DNA from: an uncultured Muribaculaceae bacterium
Lineage (GTDB): Bacteria; Bacteroidota; Bacteroidia; Bacteroidales; Muribaculaceae
NCBI GenBank assembly: GCA_910587355.1
Contig: CAJUKF010000031.1
Span: 1-33,601, forward strand
Reading direction: 5' to 3'
DNA: 33,601 bases
Shown here: positions 24,177-32,479 of the stretch, piece by piece
Numbering within the stretch: the first letter of the stretch is position 1
Layout: every line of letters starts with the position of its first letter
Translations under genes and position numbers: made by a program
The notes under the pieces: model-generated
The model's database searches: none
What the model was told of the DNA's origin: nothing
The model's input: only the letters and a program-made list of their open reading frames with translations

Positions 24177-25646
24177 TTATTTATCGGGATTGGGGGAACG
24201 GAGAATACGGTCGAATCGTATTTTGCCGTCGAAAAGACCGCGTTCGCGGTCGAAAGATGCAAGCACTATCATCGGAGTGCCGACAATGTGGTCTTCGGGA
24301 ACAAAACCCCAGAAACGTGAGTCCTGTGAGTTGTCTCGGTTGTCGCCCATCATCCAGTAGTAATCCATTGCGAATGTATATGTGTCGGCGGGTTGGCCGT
24401 CAATCATCACGCGTTGGGTAACGGGGTCGAGATAAGCGTCGCTGTGACCTTCGTAATTGCGTATGGCACGCTGATAGATTGTCCAGTTGTCGGGAGTAAG
24501 CTCTATTGTAGTTCCTTTGGCCGGGATAAGCAGGCCTTTCTCGCCTCCGTAGTTCGACAAAGTCCAGTCGCCGTTTTCTCCGTAAGGGAATACCATACTT
24601 GTGAAGTCGTTTCCTTCAAAGTATGTGACGAGTTTGTTGAACTTTATATAATCCTTTATTTTACCCGAGGCTTTCATTTTCGCAATCATACCGGCAGTGA
24701 GCGGCGATATGTAAACACGTGCGTTGTCGGGAGTATTGGGAAGGAACGGTTTCAGATTCACACGCGAGGAAGTACCGGGTTCTATCTCTGATAAATCACT
24801 CAGTGAGATGCCGAGTTCCTTGAGGTCGGCATCCGTCATGGGCGATGAGGTGGAGTAGAGGTAGTTGAACTGTACGTTCTTGGGAAATTCCCGAATCTCG
24901 CCGTTGATATACAAAGTGTCGTTAACAATCTTCAGACGCTGTCCGGGCAGAGCTACACAACGTTTCACAAAATTCTGTCGGCGGTCTACAGGACGGTAAA
25001 TAACATCTCCGAATACCGCTTTGTTAGTGTTGACAGCATCGCGGCCATATTGCTTTATCAATAAATCATAATATTGCGGAGTCTCTTCAAATTTTGTGGC
25101 TACTGTGTCGCCGGCAGGAAAATTGAATACAACTATATCGCCTTCCTCTACATTACGCAGTCCTTTGAGACGGCGGTATTCTGTAGAAGGATTGTCGAGA
25201 TATGATTTATGGCCGAAAAGAGTGTTGTGCACCAACGGGAAGTGAACGGGCGTGATAGGCACACGCGGTCCGTAGACAAATTTGTTTACCCAGAGATAAT
25301 CTCCTGTAAGTAGAGTTTTTTCGAGCGAGCTCGAGGGTATCTGATAGTTCTGGCCCACGAAAGAAAATATGAAGTAGACCAGTATAAGAGCATAGACGAT
25401 AGCGTCGACCCAGCTCATCACTGAGCGTACAAATTTTGATTTGCTTTTTTTCCACCATGTGAAAGGTATGTAACCGGTGATGTAGATGTCGAAAAGCAGA
25501 AGTTCGAACACTGCAAGCCACCAGGTACGCATCCATACCACCCACAGCAGGAATAAGAGGGATACTACGCCGAAGCGTATCCAGCGTGTGGTTTTGGTTT
25601 CTCTGATACGGCGTTTGAAGTCGTCGGCAAAGCCTTGTTTTTCCAT
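24177..25646 (-). CDS. lepB: signal peptidase I
   Basis: LepB is the inner-membrane peptidase that removes signal peptides from exported proteins. The 489-residue protein has two N-terminal membrane segments (about 24-58 and 80-98). The catalytic box IPSSSLEKTL has Ser107 in place of the usual IPSGSMxPTL pattern but keeps the serine. Lys228 in FVKRCVALPG is the general base, and GDNRDNSQDSRFWG is at 434-447. It is longer than E. coli LepB owing to a periplasmic insertion between the Lys box and box E (about 260-420), common in Bacteroidota enzymes. It is 24 nt downstream of rho. Confidence 0.95.
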   Translation of the reverse strand: MEKQGFADDFKRRIRETKTTRWIRFGVVSLLFLLWVVWMRTWWLAVFELLLFDIYITGYIPFTWWKKSKSKFVRSVMSWVDAIVYALILVYFIFSFVGQNYQIPSSSLEKTLLTGDYLWVNKFVYGPRVPITPVHFPLVHNTLFGHKSYLDNPSTEYRRLKGLRNVEEGDIVVFNFPAGDTVATKFEETPQYYDLLIKQYGRDAVNTNKAVFGDVIYRPVDRRQNFVKRCVALPGQRLKIVNDTLYINGEIREFPKNVQFNYLYSTSSPMTDADLKELGISLSDLSEIEPGTSSRVNLKPFLPNTPDNARVYISPLTAGMIAKMKASGKIKDYIKFNKLVTYFEGNDFTSMVFPYGENGDWTLSNYGGEKGLLIPAKGTTIELTPDNWTIYQRAIRNYEGHSDAYLDPVTQRVMIDGQPADTYTFAMDYYWMMGDNRDNSQDSRFWGFVPEDHIVGTPMIVLASFDRERGLFDGKIRFDRILRSPNPDK

Positions 25647-25670
25647 TGTATTGAAAATTGCTTACATTTT

Positions 25671-27650
25671 TCAGCTGCCCATGGTGCGGAGCAGTTCGTC
25701 GTTGTCGCGTGTGCGCTCCATGCGGTCTTTGATGAACTCCATGGCTTCGATAGAATTTCGGTCGGAGAGGAACCGGCGCAGAATCCACATGCGGTTGAGA
25801 GTCTCCGAGCGCAAAAGCAAATCGTCGCGGCGTGTGCTCGAGGCCATTATATCGACCGCAGGGAAAATGCGTTTGTTCGACAGTTTGCGGTCGAGCTGAA
25901 GTTCCATATTGCCCGTGCCTTTGAATTCCTCGAAGATGACTTCGTCCATCTTTGAGCTTGTCTCGGTGAGGGCGGTGGCGATGATTGTGAGTGAGCCGCC
26001 GCCTTCTATGTTGCGGGCTGCGCCGAAGAAACGTTTGGGTTTCTGAAGGGCGTTAGCGTCGACACCGCCGGAAAGAATCTTGCCGGATGCCGGAGCACAT
26101 GTATTGTATGCACGGGCCAGTCGGGTGATAGAGTCGAGGAGTATGACTACATCGTGACCGCATTCGACCATGCGCTTGGCCTTTTCGAGAACAATGCCGG
26201 CTATTTTCACGTGGCGGTCGGCGGGTTCGTCGAATGTAGAGGCAATCACCTCGGCATTGACGCTGCGCTGCATATCTGTCACTTCCTCGGGACGCTCGTC
26301 AATGAGGAGTATCATGATGTATGTCTCGGGGTGATTCTCTGCTATGGCGTTGGCGATGTCTTTAAGAAGAAGTGTCTTACCGGTCTTGGGCGGAGCCACA
26401 ATCAGGCCGCGCTGTCCTTTGCCTATAGGGGCGAACATGTCGACAACGCGCGTCGACATAGTGCATGAACGTCCGCTTGTGATATCGAATTTTTCGTCGG
26501 GGAAAAGAGGTGTCAGATGTTCGAAAGCCACACGGTCGCGTATGAATTCGAGCGAACGGCCGTTGACGCGTTTAACATCGGTGAGGGGGAAGTATTTCTC
26601 GCCTTCCTTCGGAGGACGGATAGTAGCCTCGACAACGTCGCCCATACGCAGGCCGTAACTCTTGATTTGCGGCATTGTGACATATACGTCATCGGGCGAT
26701 GGCAGATAATTGAAGTCGGCGGAACGGAGGAATCCGTAGCCTTCGGGAACTATTTCAAGCACGCCGGTAGCATCGAGAATGCCGTCGAAGTCATATCGGG
26801 GCATGGGCGGAAGCTGCTGTTGCTGGTTCTGGCGGTTCTTCTTGTTTTTCTTTCCCTGTCCTTGCTGAGGCTGATTCTGCTGACCCTGACGGTTGGGTTC
26901 ATTGAGAACTATAGGGGCCGTCTGAGGCGCGGCGGGTTTGGGCTGGTTCTGTGATTCTTCGCGTTCGCGCTGGCTGCGGGGAACGAATTTACGGCCTTCA
27001 CCACGGGGGAAGAATGCTCCAAGAGATGTTTCACGGGCCGGAGCGAATTTACCGTGCTGATGTTCTTCCGTGTTGTTGTCGCTCTTTTCCTCGCCTTTGA
27101 TTTCAGTTGCCTGCGAAGTTTCCTGCGTGTTTTCCCGGTTCTCCACAGTTGAAGCGGAAGATTCCGGAACTGTCTCAGTGGCAGTCGATATGATTTCGTC
27201 ATTTTTCTCAGCTGCCGTAGATTCTGTTTTTTCAGTAAGAACTTCTGCAGACGTGTTGTCGGTCGGTTTTGCATCTGCCGCGACGGTCTGCGCGTTTTTG
27301 CGAGGACGGCCGCGACGGCGTTTTTCTATCTGCGGAGTCTCCTCCTGGCCAGAGGTGCTTTCGGCGGCATCCTGTTCTTTTGGAGCTTGTGCCGTTTCGG
27401 GCGCAGGAGCGTTTTCAACAGTATTTTCTTTTTTCTTGCGACCGCGTTTCTTAGGCTGTTTGTTGTCGCCGTCGCCCTCCTGTTTGCGGCGGTCGGTAGC
27501 GGCTGCAGCGCCTTTTTCAGCCTGGAAATCGAGAAGGTCGTATATAAATTTATCTCTGTCGGAGATATTGTTGTTCTTGAAGCCGATGCCGTCCGCAACA
27601 GTCTTGAGCTGTTCGTCGGACATTTCCTGAAGCTCGTGTATCTTATACAT
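25671..27650 (-). CDS. rho: transcription termination factor Rho with a large disordered insertion
   Basis: Rho is a hexameric RNA helicase that ends untranslated transcription. The 659-residue protein is far longer than the 419 of E. coli. After the N-terminal helical domain (1-45), a low-complexity stretch (about 48-285) rich in Glu, Thr, Gln and Asn with basic patches (KKRGRKKK at 67-74, RRRGRPRK at 111-118) intervenes. The RNA-binding cold-shock domain follows (ILDATGVLEIVPEGYGFLRS, 291-310). The ATPase has APPKTGKT (419-426), DERPEE (451-456) and VILLDSITRLARAYN (502-516). Similar insertions occur in other Bacteroidota, and in B. thetaiotaomicron the disordered region has been reported to form condensates. 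It heads the rho-lepB-wbqC operon. Confidence 0.97.
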   Translation of the reverse strand: MYKIHELQEMSDEQLKTVADGIGFKNNNISDRDKFIYDLLDFQAEKGAAAATDRRKQEGDGDNKQPKKRGRKKKENTVENAPAPETAQAPKEQDAAESTSGQEETPQIEKRRRGRPRKNAQTVAADAKPTDNTSAEVLTEKTESTAAEKNDEIISTATETVPESSASTVENRENTQETSQATEIKGEEKSDNNTEEHQHGKFAPARETSLGAFFPRGEGRKFVPRSQREREESQNQPKPAAPQTAPIVLNEPNRQGQQNQPQQGQGKKNKKNRQNQQQQLPPMPRYDFDGILDATGVLEIVPEGYGFLRSADFNYLPSPDDVYVTMPQIKSYGLRMGDVVEATIRPPKEGEKYFPLTDVKRVNGRSLEFIRDRVAFEHLTPLFPDEKFDITSGRSCTMSTRVVDMFAPIGKGQRGLIVAPPKTGKTLLLKDIANAIAENHPETYIMILLIDERPEEVTDMQRSVNAEVIASTFDEPADRHVKIAGIVLEKAKRMVECGHDVVILLDSITRLARAYNTCAPASGKILSGGVDANALQKPKRFFGAARNIEGGGSLTIIATALTETSSKMDEVIFEEFKGTGNMELQLDRKLSNKRIFPAVDIMASSTRRDDLLLRSETLNRMWILRRFLSDRNSIEAMEFIKDRMERTRDNDELLRTMGS

Positions 27651-27878
27651 TATGGTTGGTAATATGCCGATATGCTATTTTTAGCGGTGTGGACCCAAAA
27701 AAGCCGCACACCATTGATTTTTCGGTGTTATTATGGAAAAATTAGCCTTGATTTGTGATGAAGAGCACTTTGCAGATATAAGATGCCTGCCCTTCATATA
27801 AAGCAGGAAAGAAAGTGCGATGGGTATTTTTCCCAGAATTGTCTTGAATACGACAGCCACATCGTTTTTTCGACACTG
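27651..27878 (-). promoter_or_regulatory. long rho leader with alternative hairpins
   Basis: The predicted transcript from the promoter at 27879-27910 begins near 27872, leaving about 220 nt before the rho ATG. Two hairpins share one arm. ACACC (27728-27724) can pair with GGTGT (27712-27708), with six T residues following after a short GC stretch. Alternatively GGTGTG (27712-27707) can pair with CACACC (27691-27686). The arrangement resembles an attenuator, and rho autoregulation by leader attenuation is known in E. coli. There is no coding frame of note. Upstream, 27911-28012 shows only a weak hairpin at 27982-27992 after bcp. Confidence 0.4.
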
Positions 27879-27910
27879 CAAAGTTAATACTCTTTTTTAG
27901 TAATAACAAA
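27879..27910 (-). promoter_or_regulatory. promoter of the rho-lepB-wbqC operon
   Basis: On the minus strand TTTG (27910-27907), 20 nt, then TAACTTTG (27886-27879). Both boxes and the spacing match the Bacteroides consensus exactly. Confidence 0.7.
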
Positions 27911-28012
27911 ATTTTGGCCCAAAAGTTGCATTTTGAGATTCTGCGTAGCAATCAGTGCATATTCTGCCGCAATATACTCTCAGAGACGCTCTCCGCGATA
28001 AAGGCGCCCAGG

Positions 28013-28480
28013 CTATTTGTCGGCGGCGATATATTGGAGCAATTGTTCGGCGTGGGTTTTTGTTTTGATGTCCTTGCCGGTGAAAATGGCCCTCACTATG
28101 CCTTCTTCGTCTACGAGGAATGTGGTGCGTATGATTCCGACGGTGGTTTTGCCGTACATTTTCTTCTCTCCCCATGCTCCGAGCTGCTGCAGCAGGGCTG
28201 TGTCGGTGTCGGCTATTAGTGGAAAAGATAGGGAGTATTTTTCGGCAAATTTAGCCTGATTTTCGGTCTTGTCTTTGCTTACGCCTACAATCATGTAACC
28301 TTCGGCGGCGAGTTCGTCTTTGTGGGCTTCGAGCGAGCAGGCCTCGGCCGTACAGCCAGAAGTGTTGGCTTTGGGATATGTGTAAAGCACTAATTTTTTG
28401 CCGGCAAAGTCGCTTGCCTTGATTTCGAGTCCGTTCTGGTCTGTGCCGAGAATCTCGGGTATTTTATTTCCGATTTTCAT
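28013..28480 (-). CDS. bcp: thioredoxin-dependent peroxiredoxin (BCP/PrxQ type)
   Basis: This 155-residue cytosolic peroxiredoxin reduces hydrogen peroxide and organic hydroperoxides. The peroxidatic Cys43 lies in TYPKANTSGCTAEAC and the resolving Cys48 follows five residues later, as in the atypical two-cysteine BCP group. VVGVSKDKTENQAKFAEKY, read here as VGVSKDKTENQAKF, and the C-terminal RTTFLVDEEGIVRAIF are family segments. Length is normal. It is monocistronic; the candidate promoter is at 28503-28510, and no clear terminator is seen before the rho promoter region. Confidence 0.95.
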   Translation of the reverse strand: MKIGNKIPEILGTDQNGLEIKASDFAGKKLVLYTYPKANTSGCTAEACSLEAHKDELAAEGYMIVGVSKDKTENQAKFAEKYSLSFPLIADTDTALLQQLGAWGEKKMYGKTTVGIIRTTFLVDEEGIVRAIFTGKDIKTKTHAEQLLQYIAADK

Positions 28481-28502
28481 TTTATGTTGTGTTTTGTTTT
28501 TG

Positions 28503-28510
28503 CAAAGATA
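28503..28510 (-). promoter_or_regulatory. -7 box for bcp
   Basis: TATCTTTG on the minus strand, 22 nt before the bcp ATG. The nearest TTG is only 15 nt upstream of it. Confidence 0.45.
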
Positions 28511-28564
28511 CTAATAAGCTCTGAGCAATGGCGATTTTATATATCATGGGTGCTGAATTTTGCT

Positions 28565-28572
28565 TATCTTTG
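28565..28572 (+). promoter_or_regulatory. -7 box for the lipoprotein-deacylase pair
   Basis: TATCTTTG fits TAnnTTTG and ends 8 nt before the ATG at 28581. The expected mRNA would have only a few nucleotides of leader. No clear -33 box is visible. Confidence 0.5.
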
Positions 28573-28580
28573 CCTCCGTT

Positions 28581-29513
28581 ATGAGAATAAAGTTATTATA
28601 TGCTCTCCGGATTGCAGTCATAGTGCTTTCTATGACTGCATGCAACAACGATATCTTTATCAAAAAGTTGCTTCTGTCGACAGATTACGCTAAGCTCGGA
28701 CCTGATTGCCTGAACACACAAATAAAAGTCACCGGTGAAGACTGGGATATTTTTAATGTCTATTTCTATGGGGATGGAGAGAGCATGGCTTGTCCGCCTG
28801 CTTCAGATGGAATATATCACATAGAGACTGAATATGCCGATTTATATCTTCGGAAGGGCTCCGATTTTGTAGAAATTGAACTTATAGGTTATGAAGGATT
28901 AAATCCGGCGGTGCTTACTTTTGCCATAGCTGACGAGTATGTTTATAAAGAAATTGCCGTCGATATCCTCCCGACCGGCAAGTTTGATATAGAGAATGTA
29001 GACATATCGTATATACTTTACTCCTGGGGAGGCTATCCCGACGAAGATTATACTAAGACTATTATCACATACTCCTATCCTCAGGGGCTGAGTGAGCCTG
29101 CATCTTTTGTTTTCCCTGAAGTGGAGTCTCTGCCGGTATCTTATTATTTCGAAGGGTTCGGAGATGATATTTTTGTTCAGAGAGTGCTCAACAGCGGCAT
29201 CAGTGTGCCTATTCCTTCGTATACGTTCCATTCCTCTCCGACTCACGACATATGGTCAATGGCCGGCGAAAAAGCGGCTCTCACAACTATGCTTGCTTCT
29301 GCACGCACTGCTTTTGTGCCGCCGATGCCGCCGGCGGTCGAACTGCCTGCCGCCACACCGCTCGCAGTGCGGTTGCTCTGCGACTATGAATCTGTTTCGT
29401 TGTCTTGTACAATTAAAGCTTCAAACGTCACTACGGGCAAAGAGGAAACATTTGATTGTAGACTGCGTATGAAGGTGCCGGTCAGATTTAAAACCGAGAT
29501 AATAACTGAATGA
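28581..29513 (+). CDS. lipoprotein of unknown function, partner of the lipid A deacylase-like gene
   Basis: I do not recognise the fold of this 310-residue protein. It begins MRIKLLYALRIAVIVLSMTAC, a lipoprotein signal with lipobox SMTAC, so it is probably anchored in the envelope. The rest is rich in Tyr, Asp and Glu with alternating strand patterns, and a Pro-rich stretch FVPPMPPAVELPAATP lies near residues 245-260. No catalytic motif is evident. The ATG at 28581 is preferred to an in-frame TTG at 28560, which lies upstream of the predicted transcription start. Its stop overlaps the next ATG (ATGA), implying coupled translation and perhaps a complex with the barrel enzyme. Confidence 0.75.
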   Translation: MRIKLLYALRIAVIVLSMTACNNDIFIKKLLLSTDYAKLGPDCLNTQIKVTGEDWDIFNVYFYGDGESMACPPASDGIYHIETEYADLYLRKGSDFVEIELIGYEGLNPAVLTFAIADEYVYKEIAVDILPTGKFDIENVDISYILYSWGGYPDEDYTKTIITYSYPQGLSEPASFVFPEVESLPVSYYFEGFGDDIFVQRVLNSGISVPIPSYTFHSSPTHDIWSMAGEKAALTTMLASARTAFVPPMPPAVELPAATPLAVRLLCDYESVSLSCTIKASNVTTGKEETFDCRLRMKVPVRFKTEIITE

Positions 29514-30715
29514 TGAAAAGAATTGCTTTCATAATAGTGACCGTATTGTCTGTTTTATGTGTCCGGGCATCCGCTTCTAATGATTCGACTACGGTTGCGC
29601 ATCGGATAGAATTTTCTTTACGTGGCGCTTATGTATTGCCTTCAAATAATATAGTAAAAGGCGGAAATAGTTTTGATTCCAAAGTAAGGTCGGCATTCAG
29701 CGGCTCGGCGGAATATTCGTTCTCGTTCGCACCGTCATCGCATTACGGTCGATACTATCCCTATGCATATCAGGGCGGCGGTATAGGAGTCACGGCATTC
29801 AGCAGCTCTAAGGTGACGGGGAATCCGGTCAATATCTATGTGCTGCAGGGGTCGCGCATAGCTTCTTTTTCTGGCCGTCTGTCGCTTGATTATGAATGGA
29901 ATTTCGGCGTATCGGCAGGATGGAAGAAAATCAGCAACCCTAATGCTATGAGTTCGGATGAAATCAATGGTTTCGGTTCTCATTTCAACGCATATATCAA
30001 TCTCGGATTCAAGCTCAATTATGAGCTCACTGACAGGATGAGCCTGACTGCCGGTGTCGATTTGTCGCACTTCTCAAATGGCAATACTGATTATCCTAAT
30101 CCAGGTGTCAATGTGCTCTGGGGCCGTGTGGGGCTGCTGTGGAAACTCGGCGACATTCAGGCACAGCGGCGTGCCGACTGGAGCGGATATGCTCCTCATA
30201 TTTCCTACGACCTCACAGCCTACGGAGCGTGGCGCAAGAATATTTTCGATGCCTACTACTCCATGCCCGACTTAGGAGAGCAGCTGCGTGTGATTCCGGG
30301 GCATTTCGGTGTCGGAGGTTTCAATTTCAATCCTTTATGGCATTTCAATCCTGTTTTTGCTGCCGGAGCTGCCCTTGATTTCCAGTACGACCAAAGCGCC
30401 AACTTAAGTCCATATTACGAGCCGTCGACTCCTGTCGATGCTCCACGATTCTACCGGCAGCCATTCAGCCACCGCGTTATGGCCGGTCTTAGCGTAAGGG
30501 CCGAACTGCAGATGCCTGTTTTCTCCGTCAATATCGGCATCGGTCACAGTCTGTATGCTCCGGGAGGAGACGACCTCCGCGGGTGGTATCAGCTTTTTAC
30601 TCTCAAGACATTTGTCACACGCAATCTCTTCGTGAGCACCGGTTACAGGCTTGTGCGGTTCCATACGCCTGGCAATCTCATGCTCGGTCTGGGCTGGCGG
30701 TTTAATGCACATTGA
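29510..30715 (+). CDS. PagL-like lipid A deacylase / acyloxyacyl hydrolase family protein
   Basis: This 401-residue protein has a signal peptide (cleavage near ASA, about residue 22) and many amphipathic strands, ending in GLGWRFNAH. The segment HFSNGNTDYPNPGVN (187-201) matches the PagL active-site strand, where His and Ser (here His187 and Ser189) with a downstream acid remove the 3-O-linked acyl chain of lipid A in the outer membrane. It is more than twice PagL's length, so the conserved part is embedded in a larger barrel. Relatives in Bacteroidota are annotated as acyloxyacyl hydrolases with unproven substrates. An adjacent ATG at 29513 is an equally possible start. It is cotranscribed with the lipoprotein before it and has a terminator. 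Confidence 0.78.
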   Translation: MMKRIAFIIVTVLSVLCVRASASNDSTTVAHRIEFSLRGAYVLPSNNIVKGGNSFDSKVRSAFSGSAEYSFSFAPSSHYGRYYPYAYQGGGIGVTAFSSSKVTGNPVNIYVLQGSRIASFSGRLSLDYEWNFGVSAGWKKISNPNAMSSDEINGFGSHFNAYINLGFKLNYELTDRMSLTAGVDLSHFSNGNTDYPNPGVNVLWGRVGLLWKLGDIQAQRRADWSGYAPHISYDLTAYGAWRKNIFDAYYSMPDLGEQLRVIPGHFGVGGFNFNPLWHFNPVFAAGAALDFQYDQSANLSPYYEPSTPVDAPRFYRQPFSHRVMAGLSVRAELQMPVFSVNIGIGHSLYAPGGDDLRGWYQLFTLKTFVTRNLFVSTGYRLVRFHTPGNLMLGLGWRFNAH

Positions 30716-30753
30716 AAAAAGGGGCTGTTCAAATTTTGAACGTCCCCCTTTTT
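30715..30753 (+). terminator. terminator after the deacylase-like gene
   Basis: A stem of GGGG with CCCC, interrupted by a short mismatch, and GTTCAA with TTGAAC encloses a tiny loop. Six A residues precede it and TTTTT follows it, so it could also serve the converging DUF4252 operon. Confidence 0.75.
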
Positions 30754-30774
30754 CAGTTATGATAATCAGTGCTC

Positions 30775-31275
30775 TTAATCGGTTTGCTTGTTCTTGGAAT
30801 TATCATCCATTTTGGCCCAGGAGATGCTTCCTTTGGCATAGAGAAGAGTGTACGAATTCTTATTGTTCGATTCAATGAGAAGATTGCTGAAAATTGAAGC
30901 CCCGTCGCTCTCCTGAGGAACAAAGCCGTAAACAGCGTCATGACTGTCATCAGATTTGTTGTCGATGATAATTTCAAGATTATTCTTTCTGATGAGTTTT
31001 TTGGCTAAATTTTTTAGCTTGGCTATGGTGTCGGCATTATCACACATGATGACTTCCAGTGATTCCATTTTATTGAATTTTACGCTCATTCCCGAAATAT
31101 TCGAGACAGAAGCGACCTTGTCGACAAATCGCATTGCCGCCGGACTTACATATGTATAATCGACACCGGGCAGCTCGGCAAGTTCTTTCAGAACGCGTTC
31201 TCCGGCAGCAAAGCCCGTCGCGGGAGTGACTGCGGCTACTATCGCAATCACCAATAGAACAAGTTTACGTTTCAT
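30775..31275 (-). CDS. DUF4252 family protein, second copy
   Basis: This 166-residue exported protein has a signal peptide MKRKLVLLVIAIVAAVTPATGFAA. It belongs to DUF4252, a family of unknown function found mainly in Bacteroidota next to ECF sigma factors. The core includes VSNISGMSVKFNKMESLEVIMCDN and a C-terminal LLIESNNKNSYTLLYAKGSISWAKMDD, here shortened as YTLLYAKGSISW. It is a tandem paralogue of the gene 7 nt upstream: the two signal peptides are nearly identical while mature parts have diverged. It is the last gene in the sigma factor operon and a probable member of its target set. Confidence 0.85.
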   Translation of the reverse strand: MKRKLVLLVIAIVAAVTPATGFAAGERVLKELAELPGVDYTYVSPAAMRFVDKVASVSNISGMSVKFNKMESLEVIMCDNADTIAKLKNLAKKLIRKNNLEIIIDNKSDDSHDAVYGFVPQESDGASIFSNLLIESNNKNSYTLLYAKGSISWAKMDDNSKNKQTD

Positions 31276-31282
31276 ATCTCTA

Positions 31283-31783
31283 TTATTTCTTGTTTTTGTT
31301 CTTAAAATAGTTGTCCATCATAGCCCAGTCTATAGTCCCGGCTATATAAATCAAAGTATATGAATCTTTTGTAATGGTTTCTACAAGGAGGTGGCTCTTA
31401 TAAGGAATTTTGGAGCCATCGGCCGGTATGATGCCGTATACTGTGTCGCGGGAGTCTTCTGTATTGTTGGCTGTTATTACTTCAAGTTTGTTTTTCTTGA
31501 TAAGCATTTTTGCGAAATCTTCAAGTTTTGCAATGCTTTCTGCATTGTCACATTCAATGACTTCGAACGACTTTACTTTTTCTAAACCTATGCCTAAGCC
31601 CGAAATGTTTGAGAATGTCACTTTGTTGTCTGACCGGCGCAATATATCAGCGTCTATGTTCGTGTATTTTGTTCCAGACAGGTCAGCGACTTCAGCTAAA
31701 AAGCGTTTTTCGGAAGCATAGCCTGTCATTGGTGTGACTGCGGCTACTATCGCAATTACCAGAAAAATAAGTTTACGTTTCAT
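31283..31783 (-). CDS. DUF4252 family protein, first copy
   Basis: This 166-residue paralogue of the next gene begins MKRKLIFLVIAIVAAVTP and shares FSNISGLGIGLEKVKSFEVIECDN and YTLIYIAGTIDWAMMD with it. The start at 31783 was chosen because the signal peptide begins there; an upstream in-frame start would run back over the preceding gene's stop. It lies 4 nt after the membrane protein gene, so the four genes form one operon. A gene duplication followed by divergence is the simplest explanation for the pair. Function is unknown; envelope stress or immunity-like roles are guesses. Confidence 0.85.
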   Translation of the reverse strand: MKRKLIFLVIAIVAAVTPMTGYASEKRFLAEVADLSGTKYTNIDADILRRSDNKVTFSNISGLGIGLEKVKSFEVIECDNAESIAKLEDFAKMLIKKNKLEVITANNTEDSRDTVYGIIPADGSKIPYKSHLLVETITKDSYTLIYIAGTIDWAMMDNYFKNKNKK

Positions 31784-31787
31784 GTTT

Positions 31788-32477
31788 CTAAAGATTAAGA
31801 GTGATTGTAAGAGATGTATGTTCAAGAGTCTTGTTCATTATATCGGTAGCGGCATCGGCATATTTTACACTTGCTTCGACTTTAGTCAGCGAACTGTTGA
31901 TTTTTTCGAGTATCTGCTGCGTGATTTCGACAACTTCGGCTGAGTCTGTTATTTCACGATACCGGTTTCCGAGCTTCGGCTCGATTTTGTCTGCCGGTTG
32001 TTTTCTGTCAACGGATAAAAAATCAGTCGCATGGTGGTGCAAAGCTTTTGTACCGCTGCAGTCAGGAACTACAGGAGAAACTTCGCTGCTTAATGAATTT
32101 TCTGCTTCATACAGAGTTCCGACAGATGCCGTCAGCCGATTTTGCAGACATGGGCCTGCTGTTTTCTCTGTCATGAAAATTGCATATACGGAGATAAGGG
32201 CAGCTACGACGGCTGCTGCGGCAGCTGCCTTCCAATAAAATAATCGCCTGCGTCGGGCTGAGGTGGCCGCGATTATTCTTCTCTTCAGATTTTCGGGAAC
32301 TGCCCGGTCTGCTTCTTCGAGTGATGCTAAGACACGGAAGATGGCTGCGTCCACAGCCAAATCTTCGGGAATGTCGTCCGACTCACTGAAGAATTTCTTC
32401 AGTGCTGCGATTTCCCGTACGGAAGCTTCGCCCTCATAGTAGCGCGCAAGCAATTGTCGGATTGTATCGATAGTCAT
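31788..32477 (-). CDS. single-pass membrane protein, probable anti-sigma factor
   Basis: This 229-residue protein has a cytosolic-looking helical N-terminus (LLARYYEGEASVREIAALKKFF), a basic RRRR stop before one membrane segment (about 82-102), and a periplasmic part rich in charged and Ser residues, ending in a helix. The placement 2 nt after an ECF sigma factor gene and the LLxxYxxGxAS-type opening are typical of Bacteroidota anti-sigma proteins that lack a zinc-finger HC2 motif. No FecR domain is seen. It probably holds the sigma factor at the membrane until a signal arrives, but this is inferred from context. HHH (149-151) in the periplasmic part is notable. Confidence 0.7.
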   Translation of the reverse strand: MTIDTIRQLLARYYEGEASVREIAALKKFFSESDDIPEDLAVDAAIFRVLASLEEADRAVPENLKRRIIAATSARRRRLFYWKAAAAAAVVAALISVYAIFMTEKTAGPCLQNRLTASVGTLYEAENSLSSEVSPVVPDCSGTKALHHHATDFLSVDRKQPADKIEPKLGNRYREITDSAEVVEITQQILEKINSSLTKVEASVKYADAATDIMNKTLEHTSLTITLNL

Positions 32478-32479
32478 GT

